Shown: positions 55,818-64,000, counted from the first letter of the stretch. The stretch: 64,000 bases of DNA from DASPTT01 sp035623275 (GCA_035623275.1 DASPTT010000009.1:3403-67402), one strand, 5' to 3'. Made by a program: numbers and translations. The notes: generated from the letters alone by a model not told the origin.

Positions 55818-56606
55818 CTAGCTCCGGAGTCGGTCGAGGGCGAGGTTGAGCTCGAGGACGTTGACGGTGGGCTCACCGAGCACGCCCAGCGACCGGCCGA
55901 TCGTGTACTGCTTGATCAGCGACATCACCGTGCCGACCGGGAGGTTCCGCACCTGGGCCACCCGGTCCGCCTGGAGGTCGGCGTTGGCGATCGAGATGCC
56001 CGGGTCGAGCCCCGAGCCCGACGCGGTCACCGCGTCGACGGGGACCGGCGTGTTGGGCCCGAGGTTGTTGAGCCGTCGGTAGGCGAGCGCCCGCTCGGCC
56101 ACCGTGTTCGGGTCGCACACGTAGGAGCCGTCGGGGTTCTTGGCGTACTTCTGCCCCGCGCTCGGCGCGATCACCGGATTGCCGTTGGGGTCCGTCGGCA
56201 CGCAGTAGGGGTCCGCACTCGTGGCGAAGGGGTTGGTCTTCGACGGGCTGCCGTCGAGGCCGACGGCGTTGAGTCCCGGGATGAACCCGACGAGGCGGGG
56301 ATCGCCGGGGCCGAGGTTGGACGCCCCGCTCGCCGACGCGTCGTAGGCGGTGGGGCTGGTGGCCGACGGCCGTGGCTGGAAGTACTGGGTCAACGGATTC
56401 CCGCTCTTGTCCGAGAACGCCTGCCCGATGTTAGCGGCGCCCACGGTCACCCCGTCGCGGGTGATGAAGGAGCCGTCGGCCTTGTGCTTCCATCCGAGCT
56501 GGCCGATCCCGTAGAGCACCAGCGGGTAGATCGCCCCCACCACGACCGCCACGATGACCGTGAGGATCAGCGAGGGAAGGAGCTGCCGACGCAGCGTCTG
56601 GAACAT
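55818..56606 (-). CDS. kdpC: potassium-transporting ATPase subunit KdpC
   Basis: The 262-aa protein has one N-terminal transmembrane helix (LLPSLILTVIVAVVVGAIYPLVLYGIGQ) and a periplasmic/extracytoplasmic domain with FQPRPSA and DPGISIANADLQADRVA, the KdpC signatures. It is about 60-70 residues longer than usual (about 190); the additional segment lies roughly at residues 103-170 and contains two cysteines and NPFATSADPYCVPTDPNGN. TGATG joins it to kdpB (1-bp overlap). Confidence 0.95.
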   Translation of the reverse strand: MFQTLRRQLLPSLILTVIVAVVVGAIYPLVLYGIGQLGWKHKADGSFITRDGVTVGAANIGQAFSDKSGNPLTQYFQPRPSATSPTAYDASASGASNLGPGDPRLVGFIPGLNAVGLDGSPSKTNPFATSADPYCVPTDPNGNPVIAPSAGQKYAKNPDGSYVCDPNTVAERALAYRRLNNLGPNTPVPVDAVTASGSGLDPGISIANADLQADRVAQVRNLPVGTVMSLIKQYTIGRSLGVLGEPTVNVLELNLALDRLRS

Positions 56607-58696
56607 CAGTGCACTCCCAGGGGACCGACGATGAGCATGTCGATGAGCTTGATGAGCACGAACGGGGTGATCAGCCCGCCGATGCCGTAGATGAGGAGAT
56701 TGCGGCGAAGCTGATAGGTCGCCCCCGCCGCCTTGATCCGCACGCCTCGGAGGGCCAACGGGATCATCAACACGATGATGATGGCGTTGAAGATCACAGC
56801 AGACAGGATGGCCGCGTGCGGATTGTGCAGATGGAGGATGTCGATGGCGCTCAACGACGGGTAGACGGCGTAGAGCATGGCCGGAATGGCCACGAAGTAC
56901 TTGGCCACGTCGTTCGTGATCGAGAAGGTGGTGAGCGAGCCCCGGGTGATGAGGAGCTGCTTGCCCACCTCGACGATGTCCATGAGCTTCGTCGGGTCGC
57001 TGTCGAGGTCGACCATGTTGCCGGCCTCCTTGGCCGCCTGCGTGCCCGTGTTCATGGCCACGCCGACGTCGGCCAGCGCGAGGGCGGGCGCGTCGTTGGT
57101 CCCGTCGCCGGTCATGGCCACCAGCTGGCCGCCGGCCTGCTCCTGGCGGATCCGGGTCATCTTGTCCTCGGGCGTTGCCTCGGCCATGAACTCGTCGACC
57201 CCGGACTCCTCGGCGATGGCCGCTGCGGTCAGCGGGTTGTCGCCGGTGACCATGACGGTGCGGATGCCCAGGGCCCGCATCTCGGCGAACTTCTCGGAGA
57301 TCCCCGGCTTGACCGTGTCCTTCAGCTGGACCACGCCGAGGACCCTCGGGCCCTCGGCCACCACCAGGGGGGTGCCGCCGGCCATGGAGATGCCCTCGAC
57401 GACCCCGTTCAGGTCCGAAGGGACCTGGCCGCCCTGGCCAGCAACCCAGTCGCGCACGGCGTCGGCTGCCCCCTTGCGGATCGAGCGGCCTTGCCATTCG
57501 ATGCCCGACATCCGGGTCTGGGCCGTGAACGCCACCAGCTCCGCGCCCGGGGTGTCCAGCGTGACGACGCCATAGCTCTGCACGGCCAGGTCCACGATCG
57601 AGCGTCCCTCGGGCGTCTCGTCGGCCAGCGACGACAGCAGTGCCGCTCGGGCCAGCTCGCCGACCTCGACACCGCCGACGGGGAGGAACTCGGTCGCCAT
57701 CCGGTTGCCGTAGGTGATCGTCCCGGTCTTGTCCAGCAGCAGGGTGGTCACGTCGCCGGCGGCCTCGACCGCCCGGCCGGACATGGCCAGCACGTTGCGC
57801 TGCACCATCCGGTCCATGCCGGCGATGCCGATGGCGGCCAGCAGGGCCCCGATCGTGGTCGGCGACAGCAGGACCACCAGGGCCACCAGCACGATCATCG
57901 ACTGGGGCGCGCCGGAGTAGATGGCGAAGGGGTCGAAGGTCGAGACGGCAATGATGAAGATGAGCGTCAGGCTCACAAGCACGACCGTGAGCGCCAGCTC
58001 GTTGGGGGTCTTCTTCCGGTCCGCCCCTTCGACCAACGCGATCATCCGGTCGAGGAAGGTCTCTCCCGGCTTGGCCGTCACCTTGACGGTGATGCGGTCG
58101 GACAGCACGCGCGTCCCACCGGTGACCGCCGACCGGTCGCCACCGGACTCCCGGATGACGGGGGCCGACTCACCCGTGATGGCGGACTCGTCGACCAGGG
58201 CCATGCCGGTGACCACGTCGCCGTCGCTCGGGACCAGCTCGCCGGCGTCGACCACGCACAGGTCGCCCACCTGCAGCTGCACCGACGGCCGGTCGGTGAC
58301 CGATCCGTCCGTTGCCAGGACGTGGGCGACCGTCTCCTTGCGTGTCCGGCGCAGGGTGCCGGCCTGCGCCTTGCCCCGGCCCTCGGCGATGGCATCGGCG
58401 AACGTCGAGAAGATCACCGTCAGCCACAGCCAGAAGACGACCAGGCCCAGAAACCAGTTGTCCGCTGCCGAAGTGTGGCCGACGTCGCGGAAGAAGACCA
58501 CCGTCGACCAGATGCTGCCGACGTAGACCACGAACATGACCGGCTTGCGGACCATGTACCGCGGGTCGAGCTTGAGGAAGGCCTCGACCAGCGCCCGGCG
58601 CATGATGTCGCCCTGGAAGAGCGGGACCTTGCGGGTGTGGCGGTGGGGCTGACCCGGCTCGTGGACGGCCGGTGCGGTTATCAGGGTGTCCGACAT
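56606..58696 (-). CDS. kdpB: potassium-transporting ATPase ATP-binding subunit KdpB
   Basis: The 696-aa P-type ATPase has TGES (174-177), DKTGT (D322), KGAADAVRDW, VTGDNPLTA and GDGTNDAPALA, and the KdpB-specific N-terminus with PLFQGDIMRRALVEAFLKLDPRYMVRKPVMF broken across the first helix. It powers K+ uptake through KdpA. A helix near 275-290 has the KdpB motif LSPTTIGALLAAIG. The gene follows kdpA by 9 bp. Confidence 0.98.
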   Translation of the reverse strand: MSDTLITAPAVHEPGQPHRHTRKVPLFQGDIMRRALVEAFLKLDPRYMVRKPVMFVVYVGSIWSTVVFFRDVGHTSAADNWFLGLVVFWLWLTVIFSTFADAIAEGRGKAQAGTLRRTRKETVAHVLATDGSVTDRPSVQLQVGDLCVVDAGELVPSDGDVVTGMALVDESAITGESAPVIRESGGDRSAVTGGTRVLSDRITVKVTAKPGETFLDRMIALVEGADRKKTPNELALTVVLVSLTLIFIIAVSTFDPFAIYSGAPQSMIVLVALVVLLSPTTIGALLAAIGIAGMDRMVQRNVLAMSGRAVEAAGDVTTLLLDKTGTITYGNRMATEFLPVGGVEVGELARAALLSSLADETPEGRSIVDLAVQSYGVVTLDTPGAELVAFTAQTRMSGIEWQGRSIRKGAADAVRDWVAGQGGQVPSDLNGVVEGISMAGGTPLVVAEGPRVLGVVQLKDTVKPGISEKFAEMRALGIRTVMVTGDNPLTAAAIAEESGVDEFMAEATPEDKMTRIRQEQAGGQLVAMTGDGTNDAPALALADVGVAMNTGTQAAKEAGNMVDLDSDPTKLMDIVEVGKQLLITRGSLTTFSITNDVAKYFVAIPAMLYAVYPSLSAIDILHLHNPHAAILSAVIFNAIIIVLMIPLALRGVRIKAAGATYQLRRNLLIYGIGGLITPFVLIKLIDMLIVGPLGVH

Positions 58697-58705
58697 CGAC
58701 GCTCC

Positions 58706-60463
58706 TTACAGACCGAAGTGGCCGGTGAAGTGCTCCGCGAGCGGCCCCAGGGCCAGCACCGGGAAGTACGTCAAGCCGACGAGGATGATGACGATGCCCA
58801 TGAGCATCAACGTGAACAGCGGCGTGTCGGTCCGCAGCGTGCCCGCCGTCACGGCGTACGTACGCTTGCGAACCAGGGAGCCCGCCAACGCCAGGGCGGG
58901 GATGATCTCGAAGAACCGTCCCACCCACATCGACGCGCCGAGCGTCAGGTTGTACCAGGGCGTGTTGCCGCTCAACCCGCCGAAGGCGGAGCCGTTGTTG
59001 TGGGCGGCCGACGTGTAGGCGTAGACGAGCTCGGTCAGCCCGTGGGGCCCCGATGCCGAGACCTGCTTGTTGAACAAGGGCACCAGGATGGCGATGCTGG
59101 CGAACACCAGCACGGTGGCCGGCAGGACCAGGATGTAGATGGCGGCCAACTTCATGTCGGCGGCCAGGATCTGCTTTCCCAGGTACATCGGGGTTCGCCC
59201 GACCATGAGCCCGGCGATGAACACCGAGATGAGGACGAAGATGAGCATCCCGTAGAGGCCGGTTCCCGTGCCCCCGGGAATCACCTCCCCGAGCATCATG
59301 TTGAACAGCGGCACGGCGCCCCCGATGGGGGTGTAGCTCTCGTGCGCCGAGTTCACGCCACCGGTGGAGGTGGCGGTGATGGCCGCGGCGTTGACTGCCG
59401 ATCCCGTGGCGCCGAACCGGACGTCCTTGCCCTCGAGGTTGCCACCGGGATTGGTGGCGCTGACCGTCTGCACCACGTGCTCGCCCGGTGGTGAGAGCTT
59501 CGGGTTCCCGCGGTTCTCGAGCGGCACCACGATCAGGATCGACACGAGGAAGAGGATCCCCATGGCGCTGAGGACCACCCAGCCTTGTCGCATCGAGCCC
59601 ACCATCCGCCCGAAGGTCCAGGCGAAGGCGAAGGGGATCATGCACAGCAGCCAGATGATCAGGATGTTGGTGAGGGGGTTGGGGTTCTCGTTCGGGTGGG
59701 CGAAGTTGGCGTTGAAGTAGCCACCGCCGTTGTCACCCAGGGCCTCGATCGGCACCATGCTGGCCACCGGACCGCCGGGCACCGACTGCTGCAGCGCCGC
59801 CGTCTTGGTGTCGTGGGTGGCGACCGCGGCCACCGTCGTCACGTTGGTCGAGGAATGGAAGTTCTGGATGACGCCCTGGCTCATGAACACGACGGCGAAC
59901 ACGAACGACAGGGGGAGCAGGATACGAGTGGTCGAACGCACGGTGTCCACCCAGAAGTTGCCCAGCGTCGTCTGGCGCTTGCGGATGAGCGCCCGGATGA
60001 AGGCGGCGGCCAGAGCCATGCCGACGGCAGCCGAGACGAACTGGTGCATGACCAGCCCGAGCATCTGGCTCAGCTGGCTCATGGTGGACTCACCGGCGTA
60101 GTTCTGCCAGTTCGTGTTGGTCATGAAGCTGATGGCCGTGTTGAACGACAGGCCCTGCGACGCGCCCGGAAGGTGGTCCGGGTTCCCCGGCAGGTGGCCC
60201 TGGACCCGCAGGATGACGTAGGTCAGGATCCCGGTGACGAACGTGAACGCGATCAGCGACAGGACGTAGTTGCGCCAGCGCTGCTCGCTCTCCGGGTCGA
60301 TACGGCATACCCGGTAGACGAAGCGCTCGACGGGGAGGAAGAACCGGTCTCCCGGCGCCTTCTCCATCTTGTAGATCTTGGCCATGTAGTTGCCGAGCAG
60401 CGGCGTGCTGATGGCCAGCAGCGCGATGAAGACGATGATCTCGCCCCAGCTGGATGCGGACAT
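58706..60463 (-). CDS. kdpA: potassium-transporting ATPase channel-like subunit KdpA
   Basis: The 585-aa membrane protein is related to K+ channels and has about ten helices and the four selectivity-filter-like loops, including SFMTNTNWQNY, LGDNGGGYFNANFAHP, TSTGGVNSAHESYTPIGG and AHNNGSAFGGLSGNTPW. It selects K+. Length normal. It follows kdpF with no gap (the stop of kdpF at 60464 is next to the kdpA start region). Confidence 0.98.
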   Translation of the reverse strand: MSASSWGEIIVFIALLAISTPLLGNYMAKIYKMEKAPGDRFFLPVERFVYRVCRIDPESEQRWRNYVLSLIAFTFVTGILTYVILRVQGHLPGNPDHLPGASQGLSFNTAISFMTNTNWQNYAGESTMSQLSQMLGLVMHQFVSAAVGMALAAAFIRALIRKRQTTLGNFWVDTVRSTTRILLPLSFVFAVVFMSQGVIQNFHSSTNVTTVAAVATHDTKTAALQQSVPGGPVASMVPIEALGDNGGGYFNANFAHPNENPNPLTNILIIWLLCMIPFAFAWTFGRMVGSMRQGWVVLSAMGILFLVSILIVVPLENRGNPKLSPPGEHVVQTVSATNPGGNLEGKDVRFGATGSAVNAAAITATSTGGVNSAHESYTPIGGAVPLFNMMLGEVIPGGTGTGLYGMLIFVLISVFIAGLMVGRTPMYLGKQILAADMKLAAIYILVLPATVLVFASIAILVPLFNKQVSASGPHGLTELVYAYTSAAHNNGSAFGGLSGNTPWYNLTLGASMWVGRFFEIIPALALAGSLVRKRTYAVTAGTLRTDTPLFTLMLMGIVIILVGLTYFPVLALGPLAEHFTGHFGL

Positions 60464-60580
60464 CTAGAGCTGCTCCGGCTTGATGAGGACGTAGATCAGG
60501 TACGCGGCGAGGAGGACCGCCATGACGATGCCGACGAGCTCGTCCCCACTCATCGGCCAGCCGAAGATGCCGGCGATCAT
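60464..60580 (-). CDS. kdpF: KdpF small membrane subunit
   Basis: The 38-aa product MIAGIFGWPMSG... has one transmembrane helix (GIVMAVLLAAYLIYVLI) and ends KPEQL, as in KdpF peptides that stabilise the Kdp complex. An internal ATG at residue 10 would give the more usual 29 aa, but the first ATG overlaps the stop of the upstream 54-aa gene (ATGA), which supports it. It precedes kdpA directly. Confidence 0.85.
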   Translation of the reverse strand: MIAGIFGWPMSGDELVGIVMAVLLAAYLIYVLIKPEQL

Positions 60581-60741
60581 GCGGCGACCAGGTCGGGCTG
60601 GGGCCCCGGTTCGGGCTCGGCACGGCCGTGATCTTCGAGCGCGACGTCGTCGGGGCCGATGATCCTGTCGCAGCCGACGACGAAGAGGGCGGCGATGATC
60701 ACAAACGCGACCATCACCGCGACGTAGAGCAGGTCCTGCAC
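60577..60741 (-). CDS. 54-aa membrane protein at the head of the kdp operon
   Basis: From GTG 60741, with a perfect SD AAGGAGGAG at 4-5 nt spacing, the product has one hydrophobic helix (LLYVAVMVAFVIIAALFVVGCDRI) and an acidic tail (GPDDVALEDHGRAEPEPGP). It overlaps kdpF by ATGA, so it is the first gene of kdp. Similar small proteins precede kdpF in some Actinomycetota; function unknown. It could be an accessory subunit or regulatory peptide. Confidence 0.75.
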   Translation of the reverse strand: MQDLLYVAVMVAFVIIAALFVVGCDRIIGPDDVALEDHGRAEPEPGPQPDLVAA

Positions 60742-60819
60742 GTTGCTCCTCCTTGGCCGGACGGGGTGTCCGGGTGCACCCAGTGATCTAGGCGCACGAG
60801 GCGAGCACACGAAAGCTCT

Positions 60820-60838
60820 TTAGCGGCTTCTTAGCGGC
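60820..60838 (-). promoter_or_regulatory. direct repeat TTAGCGGC x2, 11-bp spacing (possible KdpE site)
   Basis: TTAGCGGC is at 60820-60827 and again at 60831-60838, start to start exactly 11 bp, the helical spacing for tandem binding of OmpR/PhoB-type regulators. It is about 80-100 bp upstream of the first kdp gene. KdpE, encoded in the operon, or the regulator at 63199 would be the candidate binder. Confidence 0.4.
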
Positions 60839-60858
60839 GAGGGCACCCGAAATAGCGC

Positions 60859-60870
60859 GGCGCTAGCGCC
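60859..60870. promoter_or_regulatory. 12-bp perfect palindrome GGCGCTAGCGCC
   Basis: A perfect palindrome 20 bp from the direct repeat in the kdp upstream region, possibly an operator. In such GC-rich DNA it could also arise by chance. Confidence 0.3.
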
Positions 60871-61106
60871 GAGAGGTCCAAGCTCGTGGCAAGGAGATCC
60901 TTGGTCCCCCGAGGTCGGCGCCGTGCGCGCGCGGGTGAAGTCGGCTGGCGCTTCGGCCACGCGCGCTAAGGGGCCGCAGAACCCGGGCTCGATCCGTTAG
61001 CAACACGTGAAATCTCGGCGTGCGCGTCCGACGGGGGCGTAGAACGAAGTCAAAGGCGCCTCGACACGAACCGAGCACCGCCAAGACAGCGTCCAGGAGC
61101 GGCCCG

Positions 61107-61727
61107 ATGTCCGTGGCACCCGACCCCGACCCACTCCCCCCAGGAGCCGCAGCGCCCAGCAGCGCGTGGTTCGGCCCTGGCCTGTGTGGCAGCCAGGAAC
61201 AGGAGGTGCTCGCCTTCCTCGGCGTACACGGCGGCGTCGCCGTGCTCCAGTGGCCACGGGACGCCTCGCACATCCCGACGCTGGCCGCCACCGGGCTGCC
61301 ACGGCTGCTGCTCGTGCACCCGTCGCTCGAGCCTCCGCCAGCAGAAGGCGTCCTCCAGCTGGCCCTCCCCTATTCCTCCGGAGACCGGGAGATCACCCAC
61401 GCACTGGCGACCTTGAGCCAGCGGGCGGCCCGGCGCCGGGCGCTGAGCGGGCGCCCGGTGATTGACGAGAGCGGGTCGATGTGGGCCGGTGACGGTCGCG
61501 TGCCGCTCCCACCCGGCGCACAACGGCTGGCGGGACTTCTCGTCGGCCGGTTCGAGCGCCCGGTCGACGACTCCGACCTGATGGACGCCGAAGGACCCGT
61601 CGCTCCGATCACGCGGCAGTGCCTCAACGGCCGGCTGGCCCGGCTGTCCCAGCTGGTCAACCCGCTCGGGCTCGAGGTGGCCGCCACCAGGGGCGGAGGC
61701 CACATCATGCGGTGGTGCGCGTCGTGA
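61107..61727 (+). CDS. atypical regulator: degenerate receiver-like domain plus winged helix
   Basis: The 206-aa protein has an N-terminal part (about 25-110) with alternating hydrophobic strands and helices like a receiver (GVAVLQWPRDASHIPTL, PRLLLVHPS) but no acidic pocket or phosphoacceptor Asp, and a C-terminal region (about 120-206) that resembles an OmpR-type winged helix (RVPLPPGAQRLAGLLVGRFERPVDDSDLM, LNGRLARLSQLVNPLGLEVAATRGGGHIMRW). It would then bind DNA without classical phosphorylation. It is followed immediately by lysA, probably in one operon. SD CAGGAGC. Confidence 0.55.
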   Translation: MSVAPDPDPLPPGAAAPSSAWFGPGLCGSQEQEVLAFLGVHGGVAVLQWPRDASHIPTLAATGLPRLLLVHPSLEPPPAEGVLQLALPYSSGDREITHALATLSQRAARRRALSGRPVIDESGSMWAGDGRVPLPPGAQRLAGLLVGRFERPVDDSDLMDAEGPVAPITRQCLNGRLARLSQLVNPLGLEVAATRGGGHIMRWCAS

Positions 61728-61729
61728 AC

Positions 61730-63175
61730 ATGGGGCGTCCGGCGAGCTCGGCGCTCTTCCACAGCCGCGCTGGGCAGTTCGTCCGCGAAGCGGGCTTCGG
61801 GCTGCCGGCATGGAACGGCTCAGTGTCCGCGCCCTCACTGTGGCACGCGGTCCCCGCTGACGGCGGTACCGGGGCGCGCCAGCGCCTCGCCGGCCGACCG
61901 CTGGCCGCCGACCTCCTCCCCGACACCGCGGTCGTGGGCCACGGCGGCCACGTCAGCGTCGGCGGCGTCGACCTTCTCGACTTGGTGGCAGAAGTGGGCA
62001 CGCCCGTGTTCGTCTTCGACGAGGTCCATCTGCGGCGACGCTGCCGGCAGGCGCGCGACGGCTTCGGCCCCGGGACGGCCTATGCCGCCAAGGCCTTCCT
62101 GTGCCGGGCGATGGCCCGGCTGGTCCACGAGGAGGGCCTCGCCATCGACGTGTCGACCGGCGGCGAACTCACGGTCGCCCTGCGAGCGGGCGTCCCGGCC
62201 GACCGGCTAGTCCTCCACGGCAACAACAAGTCGGAAGCCGAGCTCACGGAGGCGCTCCGAGCCGGAGTCGGGCGCATCGTGGTGGACTCCTTTGACGAGA
62301 TCGAACGGCTCGAGCAGCTCGTGCCGGCGTTCCTCCGCGAGCACAGGCCGAGCGTGCTGCTGCGAGTCAACCCCGGCGTCGCGCCCGATACGCACGCTTA
62401 CGTCTCGACTGGCCAAACGGACTCCAAGTTCGGGTTCTCCATCCCCTCGGGGGCGGCCGCGGAGGCCCTCGGCCGCTTGCGCCGCCCGGGATCCCCGGTC
62501 CACCTCGTGGGCGTGCACACGCACATCGGCAGCCAGGTCATGGAGCTCTCCGCGCTGCGCGCGGCCATCGACGCCGTCGCCGGGTTGGTGGCCCCCTTCG
62601 ACCTGGAGGAGCTGTGCATCGGCGGTGGGCTGGGGGTCGCCTACGTCTCCGGCGAGGCCGCCCCCTCCATCGCCGAGTGGGCGGAGCTGGTGCGCGCCGC
62701 CTGCCGTGCCGCCGGTCTCCCGGGCACGCTCGGGGTCACCGCCGAACCTGGCCGTGCCATCGCGGCAACCGCGGGTATGACGCTGTACCGCATTGGGACG
62801 ATCAAGGAGCTGTCCGGGATCCGGAGGTACGTGAGCGTGGACGGCGGCATGAGCGACAACGTGCGACCCGCCCTCTACGGGAGCCGCTACGAGGCTTTTC
62901 TGCCCCGAGCCGGAGACGCCGTGCGGCCGCTCACCGCCACGATCGTGGGCAAGCACTGCGAGTCCGGCGACGTCATCGTGCGCGACGCGCGCCTCCCGGC
63001 CGACGTCGAGGTCGGGGATGTCGTGGCCACTCCGGTGACGGGTGCCTACGGCTACGCCATGGCGTCGAACTACAACAAGGTCCCCCGCCCGCCCGTCGTC
63101 TTCGTGAGCGGGGGCGACTACCAGGTCGTGGTGCGCCGCGAGACCTATGACGACGTGCTCCGCCTCGACGCTTGA
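61730..63175 (+). CDS. lysA: diaminopimelate decarboxylase LysA
   Basis: The 481-aa PLP enzyme of the alanine-racemase fold decarboxylates meso-diaminopimelate to L-lysine. PLP lysine K121 is in AYAAKAF; DVSTGGELTVAL, HGNNKSEAEL, the phosphate loop GGGLGVAY, the EPGRAI motif and HCESGD with the catalytic cysteine are all present. The N-terminus (about 1-70) is longer than usual. ATG 61730; GTG 61724 overlapping the stop of the upstream gene is an alternative. Finding it between two DNA-binding regulators is unusual for a biosynthetic enzyme. Confidence 0.92.
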   Translation: MGRPASSALFHSRAGQFVREAGFGLPAWNGSVSAPSLWHAVPADGGTGARQRLAGRPLAADLLPDTAVVGHGGHVSVGGVDLLDLVAEVGTPVFVFDEVHLRRRCRQARDGFGPGTAYAAKAFLCRAMARLVHEEGLAIDVSTGGELTVALRAGVPADRLVLHGNNKSEAELTEALRAGVGRIVVDSFDEIERLEQLVPAFLREHRPSVLLRVNPGVAPDTHAYVSTGQTDSKFGFSIPSGAAAEALGRLRRPGSPVHLVGVHTHIGSQVMELSALRAAIDAVAGLVAPFDLEELCIGGGLGVAYVSGEAAPSIAEWAELVRAACRAAGLPGTLGVTAEPGRAIAATAGMTLYRIGTIKELSGIRRYVSVDGGMSDNVRPALYGSRYEAFLPRAGDAVRPLTATIVGKHCESGDVIVRDARLPADVEVGDVVATPVTGAYGYAMASNYNKVPRPPVVFVSGGDYQVVVRRETYDDVLRLDA

Positions 63176-63198
63176 GCACAGGGACCGGAGCGATCGAC

Positions 63199-63984
63199 GT
63201 GAGACTCGAGCGACAGCTGTCGGCGATTGAGCAGGCTCCTCGGCCCGGAGTCGAGGTGAGTTCCGATGCACCGAGTCGCCCAGTCGATCCGCTGCCGGTA
63301 GTGGGCAGTGGAGCGCGCGTGCTCGTCGTCGAGGACGACGCCCGCTTGCGCCGTGCGCTGGCCAAGAACCTCGAGGCGCGCGGCTACTTCGTCGACCAGG
63401 CCGCTGCAGGGGATGAGGCGCTGGACCGCGCCGCCTACGTCCTGCCCGATGCCGTCGTGCTCGACCTCGGCCTGCCGGGTCTCGACGGGATCGAGGTGAT
63501 CCGGTCGCTGCGCGCCTGGAGCCAGGTGCCCGTCGTGGTCGTCTCGGCCCGGACCGAACGCACCGACGTCATCGAGGCCCTCGACGCCGGGGCCGACGAC
63601 TACGTCATGAAGCCGTTCGCCGTGCCCGAGCTGCTCGCCCGGGTGCGGGTCGCCCTTCGGCGACCCGGCGCCTGGCGCGCCCACGTCAGGGTCGACGCCG
63701 ACGACCTGGCCATCGACCTCGACGCCAGACGTGCCGTGCGCGACGGCCGTGCCGTCCGCCTGACGGCCACGGAGTGGGCGCTGGTCGAGCTCCTGGTACG
63801 GAACAAGGGCCGCCTGATCCGGCAGGAGCAGCTGCTGCGGGAAGTGTGGGGGCCGGACCACGTCGACCACCCTGAACTCCTTTGGGTCCGGCTGGCCCGC
63901 ATCCGACGCAAGCTCGAGCGGGACCCGTCGCAGCCGCGCCACTTCCTCACCGAGATCGGGTGCGGCTACCGGTTCGAGGCCTGA
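63199..63984 (+). CDS. OmpR-family response regulator (KdpE-like)
   Basis: The 261-aa regulator has a 40-residue leader, a receiver with E45/D46/D47 (VVEDD), phosphoacceptor D89 (VVLDLGLPG), SAR and MKPF, and a winged helix ending HFLTEIGCGYRFEA. It resembles KdpE most. I chose GTG 63199, which has GGAG 8 nt upstream; TTG 63172, overlapping the lysA stop, is an alternative. No kinase follows within the window, though only 16 bp remain. It may sense a different signal or act on the same kdp region. Confidence 0.88.
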   Translation: MRLERQLSAIEQAPRPGVEVSSDAPSRPVDPLPVVGSGARVLVVEDDARLRRALAKNLEARGYFVDQAAAGDEALDRAAYVLPDAVVLDLGLPGLDGIEVIRSLRAWSQVPVVVVSARTERTDVIEALDAGADDYVMKPFAVPELLARVRVALRRPGAWRAHVRVDADDLAIDLDARRAVRDGRAVRLTATEWALVELLVRNKGRLIRQEQLLREVWGPDHVDHPELLWVRLARIRRKLERDPSQPRHFLTEIGCGYRFEA

Positions 63985-64000
63985 CGCGGCTCGGCCGCGC

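Larger units (their letters stand above)
60742..61106. other. 365-bp divergent regulatory region between kdp and a winged-helix gene
   Basis: There is no convincing gene here. It holds the SD of the leading kdp gene, a direct repeat, a 12-bp palindrome (listed separately) and the start region of the rightward winged-helix gene, whose SD is CAGGAGC. Confidence 0.6.

Noticed and set aside
56609..59494. 961-codon rightward open frame opposite kdpB and kdpA
   Set aside because: Translation is His/Asp/Arg-rich low complexity; the opposite strand encodes unmistakable KdpB and KdpA. Long antisense frames are expected at this GC content.

Overview
This 64 kb window is dense, very GC-rich actinobacterial DNA, by eye around 70% or more. 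GTG and TTG starts are common, and GTGA/ATGA gene overlaps are frequent. The combination of a WS/DGAT acyltransferase, a complete mycofactocin locus with its NDMA-dependent alcohol dehydrogenase, a CtpH/CtpI-like P-type ATPase, a DUF222-HNH protein, DUF2332, DUF2510 and DUF6325 proteins and an AidB-like acyl-CoA dehydrogenase suggests an aerobic free-living member of Actinomycetota, perhaps an Acidimicrobiia-type lineage. The class is an inference. No rRNA, tRNA, CRISPR array, insertion sequence or phage gene was recognised.

Layout. 1-6.8 kb: end of a DUF2332 gene, a WS/DGAT acyltransferase, a cobalamin riboswitch followed by btuF-btuD (no btuC), a histidine phosphatase, an HdeD-like membrane protein and an SDR. 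7-16 kb: DUF6325 and SHOCT proteins, typA/bipA, an EAL/HDOD signalling protein, a DHA2 drug exporter and a flavin disulfide reductase. 14.6-25.6 kb: a glycan and amine segment with a GH4 enzyme divergent from a BadF/N-acetylglucosamine-kinase-type kinase, a GH5 endoglycosylceramidase-like enzyme, a copper amine oxidase, a neocarzinostatin-like lipoprotein, a GH3 (NagZ-like) enzyme and a PAS-GGDEF-EAL protein.

25.9-33.6 kb is the centrepiece, a compact mycofactocin system. The NDMA-dependent dehydrogenase converges on the leftward operon mftA-B-C-E-SDR-F-D, whose genes mostly overlap by 4-13 nt, and mftR (TetR) diverges from it. The precursor peptide gene mftA is a 59-codon ORF with the diagnostic C-terminus IDGMCGVY and a 15-bp tandem repeat. 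The peptide is matured by MftB/MftC, cut by MftE and glycosylated by MftF; MftD and the SDR/ADH enzymes carry out or use its redox chemistry.

33.7-52.4 kb: a VC0807-like membrane protein, an aldo/keto reductase, a three-gene ABC-2 exporter, DUF222-HNH, acyl-CoA dehydrogenase, SixA-like phosphatase, two tiny related-looking membrane proteins, a patatin, a giant P-type ATPase with a degenerate first half, a VOC protein, and a somewhat AT-richer block (second ABC-2 exporter plus alpha/beta hydrolase). 52.6-60.7 kb: the complete potassium-uptake operon [54-aa membrane protein]-kdpF-A-B-C-D-E, running leftward. To its right lie a winged-helix protein, lysA and an OmpR-type response regulator.

Regulatory signals readable from the sequence: one cobalamin riboswitch; about ten TANNNT elements 6-9 nt before start codons, which suggest leaderless transcripts; three DevR/DosR-like boxes at matching distance from a possible -10; and an 11-bp-spaced direct repeat upstream of kdp.
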